Under the pieces are notes generated by a model that was not told the origin of the DNA, ran no database searches, and saw only the letters and a program-made list of their open reading frames with translations. A stretch of DNA of 7,141 nucleotides from Propionibacteriaceae bacterium UBA6238 (GTDB lineage Bacteria > Actinomycetota > Actinomycetes > Propionibacteriales > Propionibacteriaceae), in the NCBI GenBank assembly GCA_002441465.1, contig DJWE01000064.1, positions 44,943-52,083 of the forward strand. The letters are read 5' to 3'. Position numbers and translations under genes: made by a program. This document shows, one piece after another, positions 1 through 5,760 of the stretch. Within the stretch, counting starts at the first letter, position 1; every line of letters starts with the position of its first letter.

Positions 1-755
1 TAGGGCCACTCGTCGAGCTCCATCAGGGTGTGCTTGGCCACCTTCGCCGGCACACCGGGGGTGTTCGGACGCACGGACGCGATCGCGCCGCCGGCGCCGT
101 AGCTCACGTCGTAGAGACTCGGCACGTACGCCACCCCGCTGGTGGCCAACCGCAGCAACAGGCCACGCCGGCCGTCCGGGCGTCCCGACGCCTTCCATTC
201 GCGGACGATGTCGGAGACCGCCAACGCCGCCTCCTCGCCGTCGCCGAGCACCGCGGCGTCGATGAAATCCGCGATCGGCTCGGGGTTGAACGCTGCATGC
301 CCGCCGGCGATCACGATCGGCTCGTCCTCGCCACGATCGGCCGCATGGAGCGTCATCCCGGCCAGGTCGATCGCCTCGAGCAGGTTCGTGTAGCCGAGCT
401 CGGTGGAGAAGCTCACCCCGAGCACGTCGAACGCGCGGACGGGCAGGTGATTCTCCAGCGTGAACTGCGGCAGGCCGTGGCTGCGCATCAGCGCGGCCAG
501 GTCCGGCCAGATGGAGAACGTGCGCTCGGCGAGCATCCAGTCGCGCTCGTTGAGCAGTTCGTACAGGATGGCCAGGCCCTGGTTCGGCTGGCCCACCTCA
601 TAGGCGTCCGGGTACATCAGGGCCCAGCGCACCTCGGCGGCGGCGAAGCCCTTGCTCACCGAGTTCACCTCGCCCCCGATGTACTGCACCGGCTTGCTGA
701 CCTGCGCCAGCAGTGGCTCGAGCCTCGGGTAGAGCGATTCAACGATCATGGTCAT
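1..755 (-). CDS. B12-binding radical SAM protein, TIGR03960 type (N-terminal part, cut by window edge)
   Basis: The 251 complete residues in the window match my memory of the N-terminal half of TIGR03960-family proteins. Visible signatures are KPVQYIGGEVNS (21-32), RWALMYPDAYEVG (43-55), NQG and LNER (58-71), FDVLGVSFSTELGYTN (109-124) and GGHAAFNPEPIADF (151-164). The middle is a Rossmann-like cobalamin-binding domain. The radical SAM CxxxCxxC cluster motif would lie just past the left edge, so catalytic competence cannot be judged. The biochemical role is unsettled; in many actinobacteria the gene sits next to a TIGR03936/DUF2344 gene and rne, which would be expected just beyond the window. 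Two in-frame ATGs lie six bases apart (755 and 749). I chose 755 because a weak GGTG ribosome-binding element precedes it. A 121-bp gap upstream allows it its own promoter. The family call is firm; the function is not. Confidence 0.9.
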   Translation of the reverse strand, partial: MTMIVESLYPRLEPLLAQVSKPVQYIGGEVNSVSKGFAAAEVRWALMYPDAYEVGQPNQGLAILYELLNERDWMLAERTFSIWPDLAALMRSHGLPQFTLENHLPVRAFDVLGVSFSTELGYTNLLEAIDLAGMTLHAADRGEDEPIVIAGGHAAFNPEPIADFIDAAVLGDGEEAALAVSDIVREWKASGRPDGRRGLLLRLATSGVAYVPSLYDVSYGAGGAIASVRPNTPGVPAKVAKHTLMELDEWP

Positions 756-764
756 GGTCGCACC

Positions 765-770
765 AGCGTA
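765..770 (-). promoter_or_regulatory. Possible -10 box for the radical SAM gene
   Basis: On the minus strand TACGCT fits the TANNNT actinobacterial -10 pattern and lies 9 nt before the ATG at 755. The transcript would then have almost no leader. No convincing -35 hexamer is seen at the usual distance, so this is a weak call. It rests mainly on the 121-bp gap separating this gene from the alkD-like gene. Confidence 0.25.
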
Positions 771-876
771 ATCAAGGCTGGCCCAGATCCCGAAGCCGCC
801 CTCAGGCGCACAACTGCGACCCCGAGCGTCCGGCCGTCTCTATCTCGTGCCGCCGCCGATCCAGCCCCGGCCAAGG

Positions 877-1626
877 TCACCGACGCGTGGCCAGGCGGGC
901 GAGGACGGCGTCGCTGCGAAGCTCGCGCAGGGCGTCGTTCGCGATCCAGCGGGCAGAAGCCGAGTCGGGATGGCGGGCCAGAATCTGCTCCCCGGTGGCG
1001 ATCGCCGCCTCGTGGCAGGCCAACGAACGCTTGCCCACCTGACGCAGCGACCAGTTCACGGCCTTCTTGACGAAGTTGCGCCCGTCCGTGGCCTCGCGGA
1101 CGACCAGGGGCAGCATGTCGATGAGCCGTTGGTCCGGTGATGCGTGGTCATGCACGGCGAGTGCGCAGAGCACCACGAAGCCCGCACGCTTGACGAATTC
1201 CCGCTCCGCCGAAGCCCACTGTTCGACCTTGTCGTAGGCGAACGGAGTGGACGCGAAGAGGCCGCAGACCTGGTCGCACACGTCCCAGGAGTCGAAGTCG
1301 GACGCCCACGCGTCGGCCTGTCCGGGCGTCACCAGGGTCGGCACGTCCACGAGTCCGGCGAGAATCCGCGCCTCGTGGAGACCACTGGTCCACAGCCGTG
1401 CCGCGAGCTCGTGAGCCAGGTCGGGCCGTCCGCGACGCAGCGGACGCAGCTCGCGAGCCAGCCCGCGCAGCGCCGGCATCGACACGCCGAGAGTTCCGGC
1501 CGAGTTGATCCCATACCGGGCCATGCCGGCCACGTTCGTCGGATCGGCGAGTGCCTGCAGTCGACTCACCAGGGCGGCGGCGAGCTCGCTCGCGTCGGCG
1601 ACGTCGGTCGGGTCGGAGCCGTTCAG
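877..1626 (-). CDS. DNA alkylation repair protein, AlkD-like HEAT-repeat glycosylase
   Basis: This is a predicted DNA glycosylase that removes bulky or cationic alkylated bases (for example N7-methylguanine or N3-methyladenine) from cytoplasmic DNA. The all-helical HEAT-like sequence carries the family's key residues. Numbering from the chosen start, W114 and D118 lie in SWDVCDQVC, R147 in FVKRAGF, and W192 in KKAVNWSLRQVGK. These match in pattern the Trp/Asp/Arg/Trp set of Bacillus cereus AlkD. The length of 249 aa is normal. The start is unusual: no ATG is in a suitable place. From the CTG at 1626, which overlaps the kinase stop as CTGA, all 19 codons down to the next in-frame GTG (1569) end in G or C. 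The encoded ASELAAALVSRLQALADP looks like the family's first helix. A GTG at 1569 would give 230 aa and lose that helix; a GTG at 1692 would add an Arg/Gly-rich stretch that looks out of frame. Family is confident, start is not. Confidence 0.85.
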   Translation of the reverse strand: MNGSDPTDVADASELAAALVSRLQALADPTNVAGMARYGINSAGTLGVSMPALRGLARELRPLRRGRPDLAHELAARLWTSGLHEARILAGLVDVPTLVTPGQADAWASDFDSWDVCDQVCGLFASTPFAYDKVEQWASAEREFVKRAGFVVLCALAVHDHASPDQRLIDMLPLVVREATDGRNFVKKAVNWSLRQVGKRSLACHEAAIATGEQILARHPDSASARWIANDALRELRSDAVLARLATRR

Positions 1627-2303
1627 TCGATCACCGGGGAGTGCGGCGCCGCGTTCTCGACCACGATGTCCGCGCGGTGCGCCGGATCGCACGACTGCAG
1701 GTACAGCAACTGGCCTTGGTAGTACCGGGCGTTACCCGGATCCTCCGGATCGGCGGTGATCTTGTCCTCCCGCTCGGAGAGGCGGTGGAAGGATTCCGTG
1801 AACGGGACCTCGAGCCACACCGAGATGTCCCACACCTTCTTCTTCCGGCTGGCGCAGAGTTCGTCTCGATGGATGAACATCCCATCGATGATCACCACCG
1901 CGGCGTCCGGGGCGATTCGCCAGGGCGAGTGCACCTCCGACTCCGAATCCAGGTCGTAGGCGGCGGTCCGATAGCGACCTGAGCCGTCATGGCCCAGTGG
2001 TTCGAGCACCTCGTCGGTGAACCGCTCGTAGTCGTAGCTGTCCTCGAAATACCCCTTGGCCGACGAGCGGCCCTGCGCATACCGCTTCGAGCGCGGGTTG
2101 AGGTAGTCGTCCATCGAGATCCGGATCACTTCGAGCCCCGACTCGCGCAGGAGGTCGGCGAGTTCATCGGCGAAAGTGGTCTTCCCCGCGCCGTCCACGC
2201 CGTCGACGCCAACCAGAGTGCGCCCCGCTCGCGGTCGGATCTGCGCCCGGAGCCACTTGAGTGCACTCGCCGCATCGAGCCTGTTCATCACGTCATTGGT
2301 CAT
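1623..2303 (-). CDS. Uridine kinase-like P-loop NTPase
   Basis: A 226-aa cytoplasmic kinase of the uridine kinase/phosphoribulokinase fold, likely phosphorylating uridine or cytidine to the monophosphate in pyrimidine salvage. The Walker A loop is at 35-42 (GVDGAGKT, preceded by VGVD). The DDYLNPR motif at 65-71 matches the usual DDF/DDY substrate-side acid. IDGMFIHRDEL (139-149) fits the second aspartate strand. VWLEVP and HRLSERE (162-179) form the lid-side region, and RYYQGQLLYLQSCDP (193-207) with ADIVVEN (211-217) is the typical C-terminal signature. ATG 2303 is favoured because it falls 13 nt after the CPBP stop with a weak GGGG element in that gap; a second in-frame ATG lies at 2288. 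The nearby ndk makes a salvage role plausible, since uridine kinase makes UMP/CMP and Ndk completes UTP/CTP. Many actinobacterial proteins of this type have untested substrates, so phosphorylation of another small molecule remains possible. Confidence 0.85.
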   Translation of the reverse strand: MTNDVMNRLDAASALKWLRAQIRPRAGRTLVGVDGVDGAGKTTFADELADLLRESGLEVIRISMDDYLNPRSKRYAQGRSSAKGYFEDSYDYERFTDEVLEPLGHDGSGRYRTAAYDLDSESEVHSPWRIAPDAAVVIIDGMFIHRDELCASRKKKVWDISVWLEVPFTESFHRLSEREDKITADPEDPGNARYYQGQLLYLQSCDPAHRADIVVENAAPHSPVID

Positions 2304-2316
2304 ATCGCGCCCCAAG

Positions 2317-3498
2317 TCATGCGATCGTGTGCGAAGAGTTCCAGGATACCCCGCCGGGACCGGAAAGCTCGGCTTGGACGGGTGCGGCCGGTGCCGCCGT
2401 GCGCGGCAGCCTGAGCCGGCGCGCCTGCCAGAGCATGAGTCCCCCAACCACGAGGACGGCTGCCATCTGCCCCAGCGTGTCCGGCCCGGCCGAGCCTGCC
2501 TGTCGATCGAAAAGGCCGCTGATCGAGGTGAACGGCAGGACCGACTCACTGATCAGGTTGTTCGCCACGTGAAGCGCGATCGAAGCCTCCAGTCCACCGG
2601 TGCGCCAGACCAGGATCGAGCTCATCACCGCGAAGAGAAGGTAGAAGGCGTTGAGCCAGGGGTCTCCGGCACCGTGCAGCATCATGAAGATCACCGAGGT
2701 GACCGTGGTGGCCACGATCAGGCCCACCCGACGCGATCCGAACCATGCCGCGATGCTGCGCGCGCCGAGCCCGCGCAGGCTGTACTCCTCGCCAGCGGCC
2801 TGAAACGGCGTGGTGAGCAGGATGGTCACGATCAGGAACAGCGAATCGGAGTTCCACGCCAACTCGCCGACACCGCCCGCCAGCAGGATCTGGATCCCCG
2901 TCGAAATGGCGAGGACGACGACGGCGATCACGGCGAACCGCCCGAACAGATGCCACCGGAAGCCGCCCTGGATCGAGGACAGCCACTTCGGACGTTGCCG
3001 GAACACTGCCCACGCGGTCAGCAGCGACAGCGGTACCCACAACGCGAGCGCGACGTTGTTGACCAGAAACAGCATCGGGGTGGTGACGATCTCGCCGGAG
3101 GCCACCTGCTCTGGCGTGATCACTCGATTGGCGTAGTCGATCAGGATCAACGGAGTCATCATCAGGATCGAGATCAGCGCGCCGCCGACGAACATGCCGA
3201 TCGCTGCCAGTGGCTTCCACCAGCGCAGCCGCGGGGTGCGGAAGAACTCGTGGTACTCCCGTTCCGAGGTGGGCAACGCCGACGGCTTGGGCACCGGCCC
3301 GGAGAACTGTGGTACCCCGTAGTACATGGGCGGCGGATACACCGGACCCTGGGGATAGCCCGGCGCCTGGGCGTAGGGATGTTCCTGCCACGACGGGACG
3401 CCTGGTGGTGGAGCCACCTCGCCCCACGCCCCGCCGGTGTCGGGAGGCTGCTGGCCCGAATCCGGGCTCGGCGCGCTCAGACCAGGGTCGGGAACCAC
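2317..3498 (-). CDS. CPBP family intramembrane glutamic endopeptidase with Pro/Tyr-rich N-terminus
   Basis: A 393-aa polytopic membrane protein of the CAAX protease/bacteriocin-processing (CPBP, Rce1/Abi) family. All three family motifs are present: EExxxR as EEYSLR (237-242), FxxxH as FMMLH (271-275) and HxxxN as HVANN (310-314). This predicts an active intramembrane protease; the substrate is unknown. Hydrophobic segments lie at about 97-120, 142-166, 187-208, 219-235, 258-275, 283-298, 305-320 and 342-358. The first 90 residues are a disordered-looking, presumably cytoplasmic tail rich in Pro, Gly and Tyr (for example PGYPQGPVYPPPMYYG at 46-61). The GTG at 3498 overlaps the ndk stop by 22 nt and follows GGGAAG by 7 nt. 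A CTG at 3480 (CTGA with the ndk stop) is an alternative, as codons before it are less GC-ending. Expression is probably coupled to ndk. Confidence 0.88.
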   Translation of the reverse strand: MVPDPGLSAPSPDSGQQPPDTGGAWGEVAPPPGVPSWQEHPYAQAPGYPQGPVYPPPMYYGVPQFSGPVPKPSALPTSEREYHEFFRTPRLRWWKPLAAIGMFVGGALISILMMTPLILIDYANRVITPEQVASGEIVTTPMLFLVNNVALALWVPLSLLTAWAVFRQRPKWLSSIQGGFRWHLFGRFAVIAVVVLAISTGIQILLAGGVGELAWNSDSLFLIVTILLTTPFQAAGEEYSLRGLGARSIAAWFGSRRVGLIVATTVTSVIFMMLHGAGDPWLNAFYLLFAVMSSILVWRTGGLEASIALHVANNLISESVLPFTSISGLFDRQAGSAGPDTLGQMAAVLVVGGLMLWQARRLRLPRTAAPAAPVQAELSGPGGVSWNSSHTIA

Positions 3499-3893
3499 AG
3501 CGCGACTTCCCGGGACGAGGACTCCACCGAGTCGGAGGCGTGGACGAGGTTCTCCCGGTTCGACAGCGAGAAGTCGCCGCGGATCGTGCCCGGTGCCGCG
3601 GCAGCCGAGTTGGTCACACCGTTCATCAGGCGGACCACGTCGACCGCGGAGGGTCCCTCCAGCACCAGTGCCACCAGCGGCCCGCCCGTGATGTAGTCCC
3701 GCAGCGGCGGATACCAGGGCTGCTCGACGTGGTCGGCGTAGTGGCGGTCGGCCATTTGGGCGTCCACATGCCTCAGCTCCATGGCGACGACAGCCAGTCC
3801 CTTCGCCTCGTAGCGGGCCAGAATCGTGCCGGCCAGGCCGCGGCGAACCGCGTCCGGCTTCAGCAGGACGAGGGTCCGTTGCAGATCGGTCAT
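3477..3893 (-). CDS. ndk: Nucleoside diphosphate kinase
   Basis: Transfers the gamma-phosphate from ATP to (d)NDPs through a phosphohistidine, supplying (d)NTPs in the cytoplasm. The 138-aa length is standard, and residues line up number for number with the human NM23-H1 active site: K12, Y52, R88, T94, R105, N115 and the phosphorylated H118 in NLVHASDS. Two positions differ from the classic sequence. Residue 60, normally the Phe that stacks on the base, is Trp (PWYPP), and the HGSDS glycine is Ala (HASDS). Both changes look tolerable. The ATG at 3893 puts the numbering in register; another in-frame ATG at 3905 would add four residues. It lies 26 nt after the DUF4233 gene, in the folC-DUF4233-ndk order known from mycobacteria, and its 3' end overlaps the CPBP gene. 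Confidence 0.97.
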   Translation of the reverse strand: MTDLQRTLVLLKPDAVRRGLAGTILARYEAKGLAVVAMELRHVDAQMADRHYADHVEQPWYPPLRDYITGGPLVALVLEGPSAVDVVRLMNGVTNSAAAAPGTIRGDFSLSNRENLVHASDSVESSSREVALWFPTLV

Positions 3894-3919
3894 GGCCCGC
3901 ACCATACCGTCCGGCGCCC

Positions 3920-4273
3920 TCAGGCAGGTGGTCCGGCGGGCGGGGTGGCTGCGATCCGCCGGCCGAGCACGAAGCAGACCACCCAGAGCAGGGCGAACAT
4001 GCCGCCCACGGCGAACATCATCGGCGTGGCGAAGCCGAGAGCGATCGCAACGAGCTGGGTGAGCCAGCCCAGCGGGTAGCCGATCGGTCGCCGCAAGAGG
4101 GCGGCGGCGATGATCGCCAGCACCGCGGCGGCGCCGCCCAGCGCGAAGGCCATGCCCACCGACACCTCGGAGACCTGGATCATGCCCGGGATGGCCAGTC
4201 CGAAGACGATCACCTCGAAGCCGAGGATGCTCAGCATCGCTCGGCCCATCGGGTTGGTCGGGGCAAGCCTCAC
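3920..4273 (-). CDS. Small DUF4233-type integral membrane protein
   Basis: A 117-aa membrane protein of unknown function, assigned to DUF4233 by position between folC and ndk (like mycobacterial Rv2446c) and by its N-terminal pattern of a short polar lead, then a helix with GFEVIVFGLAIP (18-29). There are probably four hydrophobic segments: about 13-31, 41-60, 68-88 and 90-104. A short RR follows segment two (61-62) and a second after segment four (105-106), followed by an Ala/Pro-rich tail. There are no recognisable catalytic motifs. The GTG start overlaps the folC stop as GTGA and is preceded by GGAGG at a 4-nt spacing, so translation is very likely coupled to folC. Its constant association with folC and ndk in actinobacteria hints at a link to folate or nucleotide metabolism, but nothing in the sequence shows what that is. 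Confidence 0.85.
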   Translation of the reverse strand: MRLAPTNPMGRAMLSILGFEVIVFGLAIPGMIQVSEVSVGMAFALGGAAAVLAIIAAALLRRPIGYPLGWLTQLVAIALGFATPMMFAVGGMFALLWVVCFVLGRRIAATPPAGPPA

Positions 4274-5694
4274 GAGTCCTCCGGATCCTCGGCGAACCAG
4301 TCCTGCGGATCGACTGCTTCGGCGTCCATGGGAACCACGGTGGACAGGGCTCCCGTGCGCCCGGCCGACAGCGGTTCGTGCACCAGCAGCGCACGCGCCT
4401 CGCCGGCGGCGTACACCGATCCGGCGATCAGCACCCCCGCCCCCGCGCCCGCCTCGTCCGCCAGCCGGACGGCCGTCTCGATCGCGTCGGCCATGGTGGG
4501 GACCACCACCACCCGATCCGAGCCGAGAATGCCCGCCGCGCGCTCTGCGAGCGCCTCCGCGGGCAGCGCGCGCTCGGTGGAGGCGATGCTCGTGCACACC
4601 AGGGTCGACATGGCTTCGGCGAAGATCGACAACACCCCGTCGACGTCCTTGTCTGCCATCATCGCAACCACGCCCACCAGCGGGGTGAAGTCGAACGCCT
4701 CCGTGATCGCATCGATCGTGGCGCGCGCGCCGTGCGGGTTGTGGCAGGTGTCCAGCACCACGGTCGGCGAGCGGCGCACGACCTCCAGTCGGGCGGGCGC
4801 CTGCACCTGCTCCAGCCCTTCGGCGATCACCTCGGCCGGAAGTGGCTTCCCGCCGAGGAATGCCTCCGCAGCCGCCACTGCGAGAGCGGCGTTGTGAGCC
4901 ATGTGCGCCCCGAACAGCGGCAGCGCCAGGTCGCCGAGCGGACCCTCAGCCGTTTCCAGTCGCAGCACCTGGCCGCCGACCGCCGGCGTACGGCTGATCA
5001 AGCCGAACTCCAGGCCTTCCCGGAGCACCTCGGCGCCCACCTCCGTGCACCGGGCCAGCAGGACGCGAGCCGCGTCCGGCTGTTGCGCAGCCAGGACGGC
5101 TTTCGAGCCGGCTTTGATGATCCCGGCCTTCTCGGCCGCGATCTCGGCGACGGTGTTGCCCAGCAGATGGGTGTGGTCGAGGTCGATCGGGCACACCACG
5201 GCCACCTGCGCGTCCACGATGTTCGTCGCGTCCCACCGACCGCCGAGGCCGACCTCCACCACCGCGACGTCCACGGGCGCGTCGGCGAAGGCTGCGTAGG
5301 CCAGCGCCGTGAGCACCTCGAAGAAGGTCATCGCGACACCGTCGATGAGTTGGGCATCGACCAGCGCGACGAGCGGCTCGATCTGCTCGACCAGTTCGTC
5401 GAAGTGCTCCACAGAGATCGGCTCGCCGTCGAGCGCGATCCGCTCGGTGACGTCCACCAGGTGCGGGCTGGAGTACCGGCCGACCCGCAGGCCGAGCGCG
5501 CGCAGGAGAGAGTCGATCATCGCAGCGGTGCTGCCCTTGCCGTTGGTGCCGGCGACCAGGATCACCGGGCAGGAGCGCTCCGGAGAACCGAGCAGATCGC
5601 ACAGCGCCTGCACCCTGGCCTGGCTCGGTGCCACTCTGTGCTCGGGCCAGCGGGCCTGTAGTTGGGCGACGATCTCGGCGTGGGTTCTGCTCAT
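4270..5694 (-). CDS. folC: Bifunctional folylpolyglutamate synthase / dihydrofolate synthase
   Basis: Adds glutamate to dihydropteroate and glutamates to reduced folates, using ATP, in the cytoplasm. The 474-aa protein has the Mur-ligase-like architecture. The P-loop is GTNGKGS (49-55), followed by SSPHL (75-79), the metal/ATP region EVGLGGRWDATN (147-158), DLDHTHLLG (171-179) and EKAGIIK (188-194). The linker GAHMAHNAA (262-270) leads to a C-terminal ligase domain with DTCHNPHGA (315-323) and DKD (348-350). Two spots differ from forms I remember: GxHQ is GAHM, and D(G/A)AHNP is DTCHNP. The domain appears to end near residue 437, and an acidic tail of about 37 residues follows. ATG 5694 fits the expected N-terminus; no Shine-Dalgarno precedes it, and a -10-like box lies 9 nt upstream. 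It heads the leftward run. The valS gene that often precedes folC is absent; the next gene upstream is divergent. Confidence 0.97.
   Translation of the reverse strand: MSRTHAEIVAQLQARWPEHRVAPSQARVQALCDLLGSPERSCPVILVAGTNGKGSTAAMIDSLLRALGLRVGRYSSPHLVDVTERIALDGEPISVEHFDELVEQIEPLVALVDAQLIDGVAMTFFEVLTALAYAAFADAPVDVAVVEVGLGGRWDATNIVDAQVAVVCPIDLDHTHLLGNTVAEIAAEKAGIIKAGSKAVLAAQQPDAARVLLARCTEVGAEVLREGLEFGLISRTPAVGGQVLRLETAEGPLGDLALPLFGAHMAHNAALAVAAAEAFLGGKPLPAEVIAEGLEQVQAPARLEVVRRSPTVVLDTCHNPHGARATIDAITEAFDFTPLVGVVAMMADKDVDGVLSIFAEAMSTLVCTSIASTERALPAEALAERAAGILGSDRVVVVPTMADAIETAVRLADEAGAGAGVLIAGSVYAAGEARALLVHEPLSAGRTGALSTVVPMDAEAVDPQDWFAEDPEDS
4278..4282 (-). promoter_or_regulatory. Ribosome binding site for the DUF4233 gene
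   Basis: GGAGG lies inside the last codons of folC, 4 nt before the GTG at 4273. It supports that GTG as the start and the 4-nt GTGA overlap with folC. The spacing is slightly short, but the match to the anti-Shine-Dalgarno core is one of the best in the window. Confidence 0.75.
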
Positions 5695-5703
5695 GGTGAG
5701 TTC

Positions 5704-5709
5704 AGCCTA
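5704..5709 (-). promoter_or_regulatory. folC: Possible -10 box for folC (leaderless or very short leader)
   Basis: On the minus strand TAGGCT fits TANNNT and ends 9 nt before the folC ATG. The gene lacks a Shine-Dalgarno sequence and must be transcribed from this 66-bp divergent spacer. Together these suggest a start of transcription within a few bases of the ATG. No clear -35 is visible. Confidence 0.4.
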
Positions 5710-5748
5710 ACCGGGCTCACCCGCCGCGGGAGCCGCCGCACCGCTCGG

Positions 5749-5754
5749 TATACT
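5749..5754 (+). promoter_or_regulatory. -10 box of a probable leaderless promoter for the mauE-like gene
   Basis: TATACT is a strong actinobacterial -10 match and sits exactly 6 nt before the GTG at 5761. Transcription would begin at or next to the G of the start codon. No Shine-Dalgarno sequence precedes the GTG, as expected for a leaderless mRNA. No good -35 is visible at 16-18 nt upstream. The box also argues against the longer upstream frame start at 5662, which would lie inside folC. Confidence 0.65.
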
Positions 5755-5760
5755 GACGCG

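Noticed and set aside
738..755. Start of the radical SAM gene resembles the lacZ alpha start (ATGACCATGAT)
   Set aside because: The similarity ends after about 11 bases and the flanks are ordinary gene sequence, so it is not vector contamination.
797..807. 11-bp sequence CGCCCTCAGGC repeated at 3915-3925
   Set aside because: One copy spans the DUF4233 stop codon; a match this short and GC-rich is expected by chance and the contexts differ.
756..876. 121-bp gap between the alkD-like and radical SAM genes as a small RNA or riboswitch, perhaps a cobalamin one
   Set aside because: No B12-box-like or extended paired structure was found by eye, and the gap is too short for a cobalamin riboswitch.
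30..1070. Open plus-strand frame of 346 codons over the radical SAM and alkD genes
   Set aside because: It spans two real minus-strand genes and the gap between them, with Arg-rich composition typical of a shadow frame.
2176..3696. Open plus-strand frame of 506 codons antisense to the CPBP and kinase genes
   Set aside because: Its translation is Arg/Gln/His/Asp-rich without motifs, while the opposite strand encodes recognisable proteins. Long antisense frames are expected from G/C-ending codons.
4378..5661. Open plus-strand frame of 427 codons antisense to folC
   Set aside because: folC covers the region with clear family motifs; the antisense product is low-complexity Arg/His/Gln-rich and has no promoter or ribosome site.
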